From JALYIM01 sp040003205 (GTDB lineage: Bacteria > Acidobacteriota > Terriglobia > Terriglobales > Acidobacteriaceae): 18,567 nt of DNA. Positions 7,618-15,948 of the stretch are shown piece after piece. The translations under genes and the position numbers were made by a program. Numbering within the stretch: the stretch's first letter is position 1; the number at the start of each line of letters is the position of its first letter. The notes beneath the pieces were generated by a model. That model made no database searches. It was not told the origin of the DNA and saw only the letters and a program-made list of their open reading frames with translations. Location: NCBI GenBank assembly GCA_040003205.1, contig JBDUDA010000029.1, positions 1 through 18,567 on the forward strand, given 5' to 3'.

Positions 7618-9107
7618 GCCTTCACAAAATGAATTCGCTAAAACAGCTTGTGATATTAATGCTGGCTGCGGCTTTCTGCGTGTTTTCGTCTTCGAGTAAA
7701 GCGCAGCAGACAAACTCTTCCTCAGCATCACAAACACCCGCGTGGCGTCAGATTCCCATTCCGCCGCTACCCACCTTCAATCCTAAAAAGCCCAAGCGAA
7801 TTGAGCTCTCGAATGGCATGGTAATTCTGCTTCAGGAAGATCATGAACTCCCTTTGATTGACGCAGTGGCGCGCATCCACGACGGGTCACGCTCCGAATC
7901 CGCAAGCAAAATCGGCCTGGTAGATCTTTACGGTGAAGTCTGGCGCACCGGAGGTACAAAATCTCAGACTGGCGATCAACTCGATGACTTTCTGGAAGCT
8001 CGGGCGGCCAAAGTGGAGACCGGAGGAAGCGCCGACTCCACCACAATTTCACTATCATGCCTGAAGCCAGATTTCGATGACGTCTTCAAAGCTTTCACTG
8101 ATTTGATACGCAATCCCGAGTTTCGTGCCGAGAAGCTTGACCTCGCGCAGAAGGAAGCCTTCGACTCCATCTCGCGCCGCAATGATGAGGCGGGAGGCAT
8201 CGCGTCGCGCGAGGCGATAAAGCTCGCTTACGGAGCGAGCAATCCGTACGCGCGCGAACCGGAATATGCCACCGTTGCCGCCATCACCCGGCAAGATCTG
8301 CTGGACTGGCATAAAACCTACGTCCAGCCAAACAACATAATTTTCGGGATTGTAGGAGATTTCGATTCTGCCGCCATGGAGGCAAAATTGCGGCAGGCAT
8401 TCGGCTCCTGGCCTAAAGGTACTGCCTGGCAAAAGCCGCAAATTCAATTCAACCCCGGTGCTCCCGGCTACTACCAGGTGACGAAAGCCGACGTAAATCA
8501 AAGCATCATCCGTATGGTTTCAATGGGTATCACGCGCGATAATCCCGACTATTTCGCGGTCGAGGTGTTGAATGAAGCCTTCGGCGGGGGCTTCTCTTCA
8601 CGCCTGTTTCGAAACATTCGAACCGAGCTCGGGCTCGCTTACAACGTAGGCGGAAGCGTCGGCGCACGCTTCGATCATCCCGGAGTGTTGCAAATGACGA
8701 TGGGAACGAAGAGCGGCTCTACCATTCAATCCATCCAGGCGCTCTACGCGCAAATCGACGATTTGAAGACGCATCCTATCGGAGAAGACGAAATTAAGCG
8801 TGCTAAAGATTCCATCCTCAACTCATTCGTGTTCAATCTGGATTCGCCGGACAAACTTCTGCGCGAGCAGATGTCTTATGCGTTTTACGGATATCCCGCC
8901 GACTTTCTGGAACAGTATCGCAGCGGAATCGAAAAAGTTCAGGCAGCGGATGTAGCGCGCGTCGCCGCCAAATATTTGCACAAAGAGAAACTCGCGGTCC
9001 TGGTTGTTGGGAATCCAGCGGAATTCGACAAGCCAATGTCTTCGCTAGGGTCCGTGAAGGAGGTTGACATCAGCATTCCTCCTCCGCCCGCTGGTGGGCC
9101 AAATTAA
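7614..9107 (+). CDS. Secreted M16-family protein lacking the zinc-binding motif (partner subunit)
   Basis: Protein of 497 residues with a signal peptide (hydrophobic core about 11-25, then SSSKAQQ). It shares the M16 layout (KRIELSNGMVILLQED, then the N- and C-terminal half-domains), but where HxxEH should be it reads GLVDLYGEVW (101-110), so no zinc site is possible. It keeps the C-terminal substrate-binding region with the R/Y pair, in FSSRLFRNIRTELGLAYNVGG. Active M16B proteases often consist of one subunit with HxxEH and one with the R/Y pair, as in mitochondrial processing peptidase. The ATGA overlap with the preceding catalytic gene supports a one-to-one complex. The C terminus ends in a short proline-rich tail (SIPPPPAGGPN). 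Confidence 0.9.
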   Translation: MSLHKMNSLKQLVILMLAAAFCVFSSSSKAQQTNSSSASQTPAWRQIPIPPLPTFNPKKPKRIELSNGMVILLQEDHELPLIDAVARIHDGSRSESASKIGLVDLYGEVWRTGGTKSQTGDQLDDFLEARAAKVETGGSADSTTISLSCLKPDFDDVFKAFTDLIRNPEFRAEKLDLAQKEAFDSISRRNDEAGGIASREAIKLAYGASNPYAREPEYATVAAITRQDLLDWHKTYVQPNNIIFGIVGDFDSAAMEAKLRQAFGSWPKGTAWQKPQIQFNPGAPGYYQVTKADVNQSIIRMVSMGITRDNPDYFAVEVLNEAFGGGFSSRLFRNIRTELGLAYNVGGSVGARFDHPGVLQMTMGTKSGSTIQSIQALYAQIDDLKTHPIGEDEIKRAKDSILNSFVFNLDSPDKLLREQMSYAFYGYPADFLEQYRSGIEKVQAADVARVAAKYLHKEKLAVLVVGNPAEFDKPMSSLGSVKEVDISIPPPPAGGPN

Positions 9108-9158
9108 AGCCTTTATCATGACGAGCGCAGCGAGTCGCGCTGCATTCACCCCTAAACT

Positions 9159-9210
9159 GTCATCCCGAGCGCAGCAAAGCGGAACGCTTTGCGCAGTCGA
9201 GGGACCTGCT
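9159..9210 (+). repeat. Third copy of the GTCATCYCGA palindromic repeat unit
   Basis: This 52-base unit starts GTCATCCCGA and ends GAGGGACCTGCT, like the two units at 2011-2140. It has a perfect internal 8-bp hairpin, GCAAAGCG (9174-9181) with CGCTTTGC (9185-9192). The stem bases differ from those of unit 2 but still pair. Just before it, at about 9120-9145, a related stretch (GACGAGCGCAGCGAG, with a GCAGCG/CGCTGC hairpin) may be a decayed fourth unit. The gap between the M16 operon and polX (9108-9276) holds nothing else I can recognise. Confidence 0.7.
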
Positions 9211-9276
9211 TGTGCATGTCCAATGTGCATAAAGAGCACATGTTCCTCTCCCGCCAAAACTTGTTAATCTCTAGTC

Positions 9277-11022
9277 GTGGACAACAAAGCCATCGCCGGA
9301 ATTTTTTACGAGACGGCCGACCTGCTCGAAATTGATGCCCAGGATTCATTTCGCATCCGCTCCTACCGCAACGCCGCCGAGGCTATCGAGGCTTCCCCGC
9401 AGCAAATTTCAGATCTGATTGACGACCCCAAGCAGGTGCTCGCTATTCCTGGCATTGGCAAGGGCATGCTCGCCAACCTAAAAGAACTGTTCAAAGAGGG
9501 CCGCTTGTCGCTGCATGCGGAAATGCTCAAGAAGTACCACCCATCGATGCTGAACCTGTTGAAGATTCAAGGCCTTGGCCCGAAAACAATTGCTCTCATC
9601 TGGAGCGCATACCAGGTTTGCAGCGTGGAAGAGGTAGAGAAACTTGCGCGCGAAGGAAAGATTCGAGTCCTGCCTCGCATGGGAGAAAAGCAGGAGCTTA
9701 AGCTGCTGAAATCCATCGAGGACTACCGCCGCATCGCAGGACGTTTTCTTCTGGATTTCGCCCAGATTCAGGCCGAAAAAATCACGGCGCATCTCGAGAA
9801 TTATCCGGGCGTGGAGAAGGTCTCGCCCGCAGGTTCTCTCCGAAGGGGACGAGAAACTGTCGGCGATCTCGACATCCTCGTCACCGGAAAAGCTTGCTGC
9901 GACGACCAGGCTCGTGAAGACCTGATTGAGCACATGATCAAATTTCCCGGCCTGATGGAAATTATTGCGCGCGGAGACAACAAGCTCAGTTTCCGCCTGC
10001 GTGGCGGTATGCAAGTGGATGTGCGCTTTCTTGCTCCCGATTCCTTCGGAGCGGCGATGCAATATTTCTCCGGATCGAAAAGCCACAACGTAGCGCTTCG
10101 CCAGCGTGCCTTGAAAATGGGATACACCTTGAGCGAGTACAGCCTGTCGCAACTGGATAACGCGAACGTCGTCGCCAGCAAGAGCGAAGAAGAAATTTAT
10201 GCCAGGTTGGGCCTCGACTTCATCCCCCCCGAGTTGCGTGAGAACGCCGGAGAGATTGACGCCGCGGCACAGCATACTCTGCCGAAATTAATTACCCAGG
10301 GAGATTTGCAGGGAGATGTCCACATGCATACGGTCGAGACTGACGGCCGCAACACAATTGAGGAGATGGCCGAGGCCGCTCGCCAGCATGGATACAAATA
10401 CATGGCCATTACCGATCACTCCAAAAATCTGGCATTCGCCAATGGCCTGGACGACAAGCGTGCTGTTGAACATATCGCGCGCATTCGAGCTGCGAATGAA
10501 ACCACGGACGGAATCAGAATTTTTGCCGGCATCGAAGTGGACATCCTCGGGGACGGTTCGCTTGACCTCTCCGACGGGGTCCTCGAGCAAATGGACCTGG
10601 TAATCGCCAGCGTGCATTCGCATTTCGGACAGGCTTCCACTGAGATGACCGATCGCCTGCTGAAGGCACTCAGCAATCCGAACGTTTCTATCCTTGGCCA
10701 TCCCACTGGACGCCTTTTGCTTCGCCGCGACGCGTACCAGTTCGATATGGACGCCATACTGAAGTCAGCGGCGCGTAACAGAGTGGCTATGGAGCTGAAT
10801 TCTTATCCCGACCGGCTTGATCTGTGCGACCGGCATCTGCGGCTGGCGAAACAGCAAGGCGTAAAGATGGTCATCAATACAGATTCCCATCACACTTCGC
10901 ATCTCGACAAGATTCGCTATGGGGTGTTGCAAGCGCGCCGCGCATGGCTGGCTGAAGATGACGTGCTCAACACTCTGCCGGTGGAGAAATTCGCGCGCGC
11001 GATCAAACACGAGTTGGTGTAA
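9277..11022 (+). CDS. polX: DNA polymerase X family protein with PHP domain (bacterial PolX)
   Basis: Full-length bacterial PolX of 581 residues, started by GTG. Helix-hairpin-helix motifs lie at about 53-68 (VLAIPGIGKGM) and 95-106 (KIQGLGPKTI). The nucleotidyltransferase centre is GSLRRGRETVGDLDILV (186-202), with catalytic D197, D199 and D248 (MQVDVRF). The C-terminal PHP phosphoesterase domain carries its metal ligands: H349 and H351 (GDVHMHT), D380-H381 (AITDHS), E420 (GIEVDIL), H447 and H449 (VHSHF), H475 (LGHPTGR), D536 and H538 (NTDSHH). It probably fills short gaps in base-excision repair, with 3'-5' exonuclease or end-trimming activity from the PHP domain. It is followed 52 bases later by a small membrane protein on the same strand. 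No canonical Shine-Dalgarno sequence is visible before the GTG. Confidence 0.95.
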   Translation: MDNKAIAGIFYETADLLEIDAQDSFRIRSYRNAAEAIEASPQQISDLIDDPKQVLAIPGIGKGMLANLKELFKEGRLSLHAEMLKKYHPSMLNLLKIQGLGPKTIALIWSAYQVCSVEEVEKLAREGKIRVLPRMGEKQELKLLKSIEDYRRIAGRFLLDFAQIQAEKITAHLENYPGVEKVSPAGSLRRGRETVGDLDILVTGKACCDDQAREDLIEHMIKFPGLMEIIARGDNKLSFRLRGGMQVDVRFLAPDSFGAAMQYFSGSKSHNVALRQRALKMGYTLSEYSLSQLDNANVVASKSEEEIYARLGLDFIPPELRENAGEIDAAAQHTLPKLITQGDLQGDVHMHTVETDGRNTIEEMAEAARQHGYKYMAITDHSKNLAFANGLDDKRAVEHIARIRAANETTDGIRIFAGIEVDILGDGSLDLSDGVLEQMDLVIASVHSHFGQASTEMTDRLLKALSNPNVSILGHPTGRLLLRRDAYQFDMDAILKSAARNRVAMELNSYPDRLDLCDRHLRLAKQQGVKMVINTDSHHTSHLDKIRYGVLQARRAWLAEDDVLNTLPVEKFARAIKHELV

Positions 11023-11074
11023 ACTTCGTTTCGCAGCAACTTATTCCGGCGCAACGAAGACGAAAGAGGATGCG

Positions 11075-11656
11075 ATGGCTGACGACCCGCAAGTTCCTTT
11101 GACCTCCGCGCCAGTTTCACGCGATCTTCCCCTTGCTTTTGATATTGGCGAGGAATATGGCACCGCGTCGAAAAGCCTCCCGCCGGTAAAGATTGTGCTG
11201 GTATGTCTGGCGATAGTCGGCGTGATAGCCGTGATCTTAGTGTTGATGCAGCGGCCGCATTCCGCCGCCACGGGATCTATTGACGATGTCGTTTCCGTCG
11301 AGGTGCCCAACCAGAATTTCCTGCTGGTTGCTGTGAACCTCACGGTGCAGAATCACGGCGAGAAGCCCTATTGGATTCGCACCGTCACCGCCGACCTCGA
11401 TACTGGCAGCGGACACGTTACCGACGAAGCCGCCGCAGTCGTGGATTTGGACCGCTACTTCCAGGCCTTTCCTGCGCTCAAGCAACACGCGCTTGCCCCT
11501 TTCGCTCGGGAAACCAAGATTGATCCGCGGGCCGAAGTCAGGGGAACAATCGTCGTAAGTTTTGCCGTCACGGCCGAAGCTTTCGCCAACCGGAAATCAC
11601 TCACGGTCACCATTCAGCCATACGACCAACGAGTCCCGCTGGTGTTGGTGAAGTAA
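11075..11656 (+). CDS. Membrane-anchored protein with extracytoplasmic beta domain, unknown function
   Basis: Protein of 193 residues that I do not recognise by name. Residues 1-36 are a cytoplasmic polar segment, about 38-60 is one transmembrane helix (VKIVLVCLAIVGVIAVILVLM), and the rest is probably exported and beta-rich. The segment NFLLVAVNLTVQNHGEKPYWI recalls DUF4352-like or immunoglobulin-like modules that modify membrane proteins, but this is only a resemblance. The start is the ATG at 11075, preceded by AGAGG at good spacing; longer frames would overlap polX. It may be co-transcribed with polX, although nothing in it suggests a DNA-repair role. Its end lies 30 bases from the end of the convergent DUF421 gene. 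Confidence 0.75.
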   Translation: MADDPQVPLTSAPVSRDLPLAFDIGEEYGTASKSLPPVKIVLVCLAIVGVIAVILVLMQRPHSAATGSIDDVVSVEVPNQNFLLVAVNLTVQNHGEKPYWIRTVTADLDTGSGHVTDEAAAVVDLDRYFQAFPALKQHALAPFARETKIDPRAEVRGTIVVSFAVTAEAFANRKSLTVTIQPYDQRVPLVLVK

Positions 11657-11686
11657 AGAATCTCGTAGCGGCCTCGTCCTCATTTT

Positions 11687-12208
11687 CTACTGACGTTTTT
11701 GCAGAAATTTTCTTCGGCTAAGATGCGAATTTACGGCGGGCTTGATCTCGTCGTATTTCAGGCAGCTAATCGACCCGTCAACCTCCAAAACTCCGAGCGC
11801 GACCTCGTGATAGCTGGCGATACCATGTTCGCGCAGCGCTCGCTCAAGTTCGTCCATGCTCACGTGCTCCCTGGCCATATGCGCGCTGATGACTTGTCCG
11901 TCATGCACGAGCAATGACGGCTGACCCTGAACTAGTTTCCGAAAACGGCGATTTCCCCCCGACAACTCGGCAACCGCATAATTCAAAATTAGCAGGGTTG
12001 CGGCAGCGGCCACGCCGCCCATCACCGATGTGTCGGTTCCGGTCATTGCGTTCTGCACCGAGTTGCTGATGAGCAGCAAGAGGGTAAGGTCGAAAGGAGT
12101 CATCTGTCCCACTTCGCGTTTGCCGCTCAGCCGCACGCCCAACAACACCACGGCGTAAACCGTCGCGGTACGAAGGACAATCTCCAGCACTGTGTGTCCG
12201 CTAATCAT
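11687..12208 (-). CDS. DUF421 (YetF/YcaP-like) membrane protein
   Basis: Protein of 173 residues from the ATG at 12208. The N-terminal half has three likely membrane helices (about 8-25, 39-50 and 60-82), interrupted by the conserved LGVRLSGKREVGQMTPFDL. The soluble C-terminal domain follows with typical family words: GQPSLLVHDGQVI, SMDELERALREHGI and EVALGVLEVDGSISCLKYDE. DUF421 proteins occur widely in bacteria, including spore-formers, where they are linked to membrane or germination functions; a general biochemical role is not established. It lies 19 bases downstream of a membrane coiled-coil gene and is probably co-transcribed with it. The longer in-frame start at 12289 would overlap that gene by 62 bases and adds residues without family similarity, so I prefer the shorter form, though no clear ribosome-binding site is seen. 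Confidence 0.85.
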   Translation of the reverse strand: MISGHTVLEIVLRTATVYAVVLLGVRLSGKREVGQMTPFDLTLLLLISNSVQNAMTGTDTSVMGGVAAAATLLILNYAVAELSGGNRRFRKLVQGQPSLLVHDGQVISAHMAREHVSMDELERALREHGIASYHEVALGVLEVDGSISCLKYDEIKPAVNSHLSRRKFLQKRQ

Positions 12209-12227
12209 CGTGTGATTATGAACCAGG

Positions 12228-13055
12228 TTATTGGGATGGGGTGATAGGAACTGGCGCGCCCTTGGGAGCGCTGAGATATCCGGAAGCATTTTTCTTATCC
12301 ACCGACCAAATTACCAACTCGTAAAGCAGCCGGTCGCGCCCCGTGTAGAACTGGACTGGCTCGCTGATGTTGCGGTCCTTTTTCAAGATCGTCTTATCGT
12401 CCGCGATCACGGCCAGTGTGTACTTTCCCTGCTTCGAGTCTAACTTCGTCAACTGTAAGCTGACCGTCGAGACCGGTTTCGGCTTCGCTCCTTTTTCAAG
12501 AGTGAACTCGTAGTAATTGCGGTCACCCTTGTGCTTAAGAAGGTCGAGATCGTCGCGGGTTTTAGCAATCAGTCCGGTTTGCAACCCCAGGTCGCCGATT
12601 GTGCTCTCCAGTTTCGCGCGCGTCGCATCGAGCTCAGTCTTTGTGGATGCCACCTCGCTCTTCACTCCTCCGACGTCGGTCTTTACGTTCGCAACCTCGC
12701 CGTTAACCTGACCGATCTCTTGTCGCTGTTGCGCGAGAATCCGCTCCTCTGCCGCGAGCTGACCGCGCTGTAACTCCCGCGAACGGCTATTGAGATCTTT
12801 TTTGGTTATCCCCAACTGCCGGGCGAGCGTTTCATCGTTGGCTTCGGAATTCTCTATTTGTTTTTCGAGTTGCGCAATCTGCGCTTTGGCGGTGTTTTGG
12901 TCCTGGCTGAGTGACTCAGTGCGTGTCCGCAGATTGAGGATGAGATAGAGCGATCCCGCGACATACACAATGGCAAGCATCAGCAGCGTCCACTTGCCGG
13001 CATTGCTTTCGGAATGCGGATAATTTTCGGCTGGTTCCGACGAACGGTCGGGCAT
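12228..13055 (-). CDS. Membrane-anchored coiled-coil protein, unknown function
   Basis: Protein of 275 residues that I cannot assign to a named family. Residues 1-21 are a short polar N terminus and about 22-42 a transmembrane helix (WTLLMLAIVYVAGSLYLIL). Residues about 45-165 form a long heptad-rich coiled coil with the repeated pattern VANVKTDVGGVKSEVASTKTEL. The remaining 100 residues look like a beta-rich globular domain (NYYEFTLEKGAKPKPVSTVSL, LYELVIWSVD). The ATG at 13055 is well supported by GGAGGAG just upstream; a TTG seven codons earlier is not. A palindrome about 50-60 bases upstream of the start may be its operator. It is followed by the DUF421 gene, so both products are membrane proteins and may share a function. 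Confidence 0.75.
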   Translation of the reverse strand: MPDRSSEPAENYPHSESNAGKWTLLMLAIVYVAGSLYLILNLRTRTESLSQDQNTAKAQIAQLEKQIENSEANDETLARQLGITKKDLNSRSRELQRGQLAAEERILAQQRQEIGQVNGEVANVKTDVGGVKSEVASTKTELDATRAKLESTIGDLGLQTGLIAKTRDDLDLLKHKGDRNYYEFTLEKGAKPKPVSTVSLQLTKLDSKQGKYTLAVIADDKTILKKDRNISEPVQFYTGRDRLLYELVIWSVDKKNASGYLSAPKGAPVPITPSQ

Positions 13056-13102
13056 CACTCCTCCAGAACTATGCAACGACCATGGCCTAAACCATTCTGA
13101 TC

Positions 13103-13117
13103 GACACTTAGAGTGTC
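13103..13117. promoter_or_regulatory. Palindrome GACACT-TAG-AGTGTC upstream of the coiled-coil gene
   Basis: Perfect 6-base arms around a 3-base centre lie 48-62 bases before the coiled-coil gene's ATG. Size and place fit a dimeric repressor operator, and the core is loosely similar to BlaI/CopY-type operators, a regulator class common in Acidobacteria. No such regulator is encoded in the window, so this is a candidate only. The rest of the gap 13056-13206 shows a second dyad, CGACGAA/TTCGTCG (13143-13183), with no clear terminator. Confidence 0.35.
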
Positions 13118-13206
13118 AAACTTAGCTTAAGGGATGGCATCCGACGAAAACTTTGGTTACCAATCGGGAACACTGTTCGTCGTTTTCTAGGAGCAGCCCT
13201 TCGCGG

Positions 13207-15849
13207 TCAGATTTTCGCCGTTCGCAGTCGCAACGAATTTGCAATTACCGATACCGAGCTAAAGCTCATGGCAGCGGCAGCGAAGATGGGACTCATGACC
13301 AATCCAAAAAACGGATACAACACACCCGCCGCCACTGGGACGCCAGTAAGATTGTAGAGAAAGGCGAAGAACAGATTTTGCCGGATATTCCGCATAGTGG
13401 ACTGGCTGAGCTTGCGCGCGCGCGCGATCCCCTCAAGGTTCCCTTTGACCAGCGTGACGCCACCGCTCTCCATGGCGACTTCGGTCCCAGTGCCCATTGC
13501 AATTCCAACATTCGCCTGCGCCAGGGCGGGGGCGTCGTTGATTCCGTCACCTGCCATGGCGACCACATGTCCCTGTTTTTGCAGGCGCTCGATCACTTCA
13601 GATTTCTGACCAGGCTGTACCTCCGCCTCGAAGTCTTCAATCCCCAACTCGCGGGCAACAACTTCGGCGGTAGCACGGTTGTCTCCCGTCAGCATGACGA
13701 TACGCAGTCCCTCGGCCCTCAAGCTGCGAAGCGCAGCGGCTGCGGATTTCTTGATAGGGTCGGCGATGCCAAGGATTCCTGCCGGCTGCCCGTCTAAAGC
13801 AACGAAAATTATCGTTTCTCCTTTTTTGCGGAGTTCTTGCGCCGCCGGTAAGAGTGCCTCGACAGGGATGCCGCGTTCTCTGAAAAGAACTTCGTTGCCT
13901 GCGATCACTTCCTGTCCGCTCACGTTGCCAACGATGCCACGTCCCGTAAGAGACTGAAAATCTGTGACCTGCATCAGAGTAGCGTTTCGCTCTTTGGCCG
14001 CATTTATAACAGCCGAAGCAAGAGGATGTTCGCTTCCCTGCTCGAGACTCGCTACCAGTCCTAAGATGTTCAGTTCATCTTTGCCAGCAAATTTCAGAGA
14101 AATTACTTTCGGCCTGCCCTCGGTTAAGGTGCCCGTTTTGTCCACAACCAGAGTGTCAACTTTTTCGAGAGTTTCCAGCGCCTCAGCGTTGCGGATTAAG
14201 ACCCCTGCCGCAGCGCCGCGTCCGGTGCCAACCATGATCGCCATGGGAGTCGCGAGGCCCAGCGCGCACGGACACGCGATGATCAGTACTGCAACGGCGT
14301 TGACCAGCGCGTGCCCTAAGCGAGGCTGGGGCCCGAGCGTGCTCCAGGCCGCAAAGGTCAAGCCAGCTACCGCAATTACTGCGGGCACAAACCAGGCTGA
14401 AACTTTGTCTGCCAGGCGCTGAATGGGCGCACGGCTGCGCTGCGCCTGGCTTACCATCTGAACAATTTGTGCCAGCAGAGTCTCGCTTCCGACCCTACCC
14501 GCTCGCATTACAAATGAGCCAGTGCCATTAAGCGTTGCGCCGATCACCTTGCTGTCGGACGATTTCTCCACTGGCATGGATTCGCCCGTGATCATGGACT
14601 CGTCGACAGAGCTCTTTCCCTCAAGAATCACGCCGTCCACAGGAATTTTTTCGCCCGGCCGCACGCGCAGACTGTCCCCTGGATGCACCTGGTCGAGTGG
14701 AATATCGAGTTCCGTGCCATCCCGCAGCACTCGTGCCATCTTCGGAGACAAATCCAACAAGGCCCGGATAGCGGAACCAGTGCGGCTGCGCGCACGTAAC
14801 TCCATGACCTGTCCCAACAGTACAAGCGTCACAATCGCCGCCGCGGCTTCGAAATATAAAGGCGGACTTCCATTCATCTCGCGCAGCGAAGCCGGGACAA
14901 GTTGCGGCAGTAGCGCCGCAGTCAGGCTGAAGCCGTACGCAACTCCGGTTCCCATCGCAATCAGCGTGAACATGTTGGTTGAGCGATTGACTAGGGATGT
15001 CCATCCTCTCTGAAAGAAAGGCAGGCCTCCCCAAAGAACTACAGGAGTCGCGAGGAATAATTCGACCAACGTCAGCCACCTTGGAGATAGCAGACGGTGG
15101 ATGCTCATCCCCTGAAGCATTTCTGCCATCGCAAGCGCCAGCAGGGGCAGAGTCAGCGCGGCACAGACCCAGAGGCGGCGGGTCATCTGGCGGAGCTCGG
15201 GATTCTCTTCCTCAATCGCTGTCGCGGTGCGCGCTTCCAGGGCCATGCCGCAGATCGGACAATTGCCCGGCGATTGCCGGATTATTTCCGGATGCATTGG
15301 GCACGTGTATTCAACTCGAGACTGTGAAATTGGCACGTCGGGCTCGAGCGCCATGCCGCAACTCGGACATGGTCCGGGCTTGTTTTTGTGGACCTCAGGA
15401 CACATGGGGCAAACATAGTTCCCAAGTTTGTCTGGCTTTTCTAACGGGACTTCTGCCGTGAGATATTTTTCTGGTGCGCTCTTGAATTTTTCCAGGCACC
15501 CGGCGCTACAAAAAAAATACGGTTTACCGGAATGATCGAGCTTGTATTTAGCCGCATCTGGCTTGACGGTCATGCCGCAAACCAAATCTTTCACGGCAAC
15601 TGCATGCTGGCTTAATGGCGAGGTAGAAGCTTTTTTAATCTCGCCGAGAGCAACGACAACGCTACCCGGAGACCCCGCCTGAAAGCCAGGGTTCAGGTAT
15701 TTATCCGGTTGTTTCTCAAACTTTACCGCGCAGCCTTGGCAGCAAAAGAAGTAACTTTTTTCACCTCGCTCAACACGATGCTGGCACGAACCGGGGTCAA
15801 CGGTCATTCCGCAGACTGGATCCCGAACGGTAGGAGCTGTGTCTGTCAT
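13207..15849 (-). CDS. copA: Cu(I)-exporting P1B-type ATPase with N-terminal YHS and heavy-metal-binding domains
   Basis: Copper-translocating P-type ATPase. Residue numbers count from an in-frame GTG at 15858; I chose the ATG three codons later (15849, 880 residues), but either start is possible. The N terminus holds two YHS domains (DPVCGMTV at 13-20 with CCQGC at 39-43; DLVCGMTV at 91-98 with CSAGC at 117-121), then two heavy-metal-binding domains (YVCPMCPEV...CPSCGMALEP, about 148-173; YTCPMHPEI...CPICGMALE, about 184-208). The ATPase core has TGES (424-427), the transmembrane metal site CPC (529-531), DKTGT (573-577, phosphorylated D573), HP (611-612), GDGINDAP (770-777), YN (835-836) and MSFSS (864-868), the signature of Cu(I)/P1B-1 pumps. 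It lacks the usual CxxC HMA domain, while a divergent gene encodes a separate HMA-like protein. It should export cytoplasmic copper. Confidence 0.93.
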   Translation of the reverse strand: MTDTAPTVRDPVCGMTVDPGSCQHRVERGEKSYFFCCQGCAVKFEKQPDKYLNPGFQAGSPGSVVVALGEIKKASTSPLSQHAVAVKDLVCGMTVKPDAAKYKLDHSGKPYFFCSAGCLEKFKSAPEKYLTAEVPLEKPDKLGNYVCPMCPEVHKNKPGPCPSCGMALEPDVPISQSRVEYTCPMHPEIIRQSPGNCPICGMALEARTATAIEEENPELRQMTRRLWVCAALTLPLLALAMAEMLQGMSIHRLLSPRWLTLVELFLATPVVLWGGLPFFQRGWTSLVNRSTNMFTLIAMGTGVAYGFSLTAALLPQLVPASLREMNGSPPLYFEAAAAIVTLVLLGQVMELRARSRTGSAIRALLDLSPKMARVLRDGTELDIPLDQVHPGDSLRVRPGEKIPVDGVILEGKSSVDESMITGESMPVEKSSDSKVIGATLNGTGSFVMRAGRVGSETLLAQIVQMVSQAQRSRAPIQRLADKVSAWFVPAVIAVAGLTFAAWSTLGPQPRLGHALVNAVAVLIIACPCALGLATPMAIMVGTGRGAAAGVLIRNAEALETLEKVDTLVVDKTGTLTEGRPKVISLKFAGKDELNILGLVASLEQGSEHPLASAVINAAKERNATLMQVTDFQSLTGRGIVGNVSGQEVIAGNEVLFRERGIPVEALLPAAQELRKKGETIIFVALDGQPAGILGIADPIKKSAAAALRSLRAEGLRIVMLTGDNRATAEVVARELGIEDFEAEVQPGQKSEVIERLQKQGHVVAMAGDGINDAPALAQANVGIAMGTGTEVAMESGGVTLVKGNLEGIARARKLSQSTMRNIRQNLFFAFLYNLTGVPVAAGVLYPFFGLVMSPIFAAAAMSFSSVSVIANSLRLRTAKI

Positions 15850-15948
15850 CTGACCCACATTCCTGTAAGAACTTGATTTACCTGCAACCGCATTTGCTTA
15901 GATTAACGTGAGTGCGTCAAAGATGTTGTATCGTGGCACCAGGAGGAT

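Noticed and set aside
9478..10275. Minus-strand 265-codon frame inside polX
   Set aside because: It lies wholly within polX, whose motifs are complete, and its translation shows no recognisable domain.
13153..13797. Plus-strand 214-codon frame opposite the copA 3' end
   Set aside because: It is the antisense shadow of the copA GDGINDAP region; no domain signs and no ribosome-binding site.
15859..15948. CueR/CopY-type operator between copA and the HMA-like gene
   Set aside because: I looked for a clear dyad or CueR-like spacing and found only 4-base arms (GTAA/TTAC) and hexamers with poor spacing.
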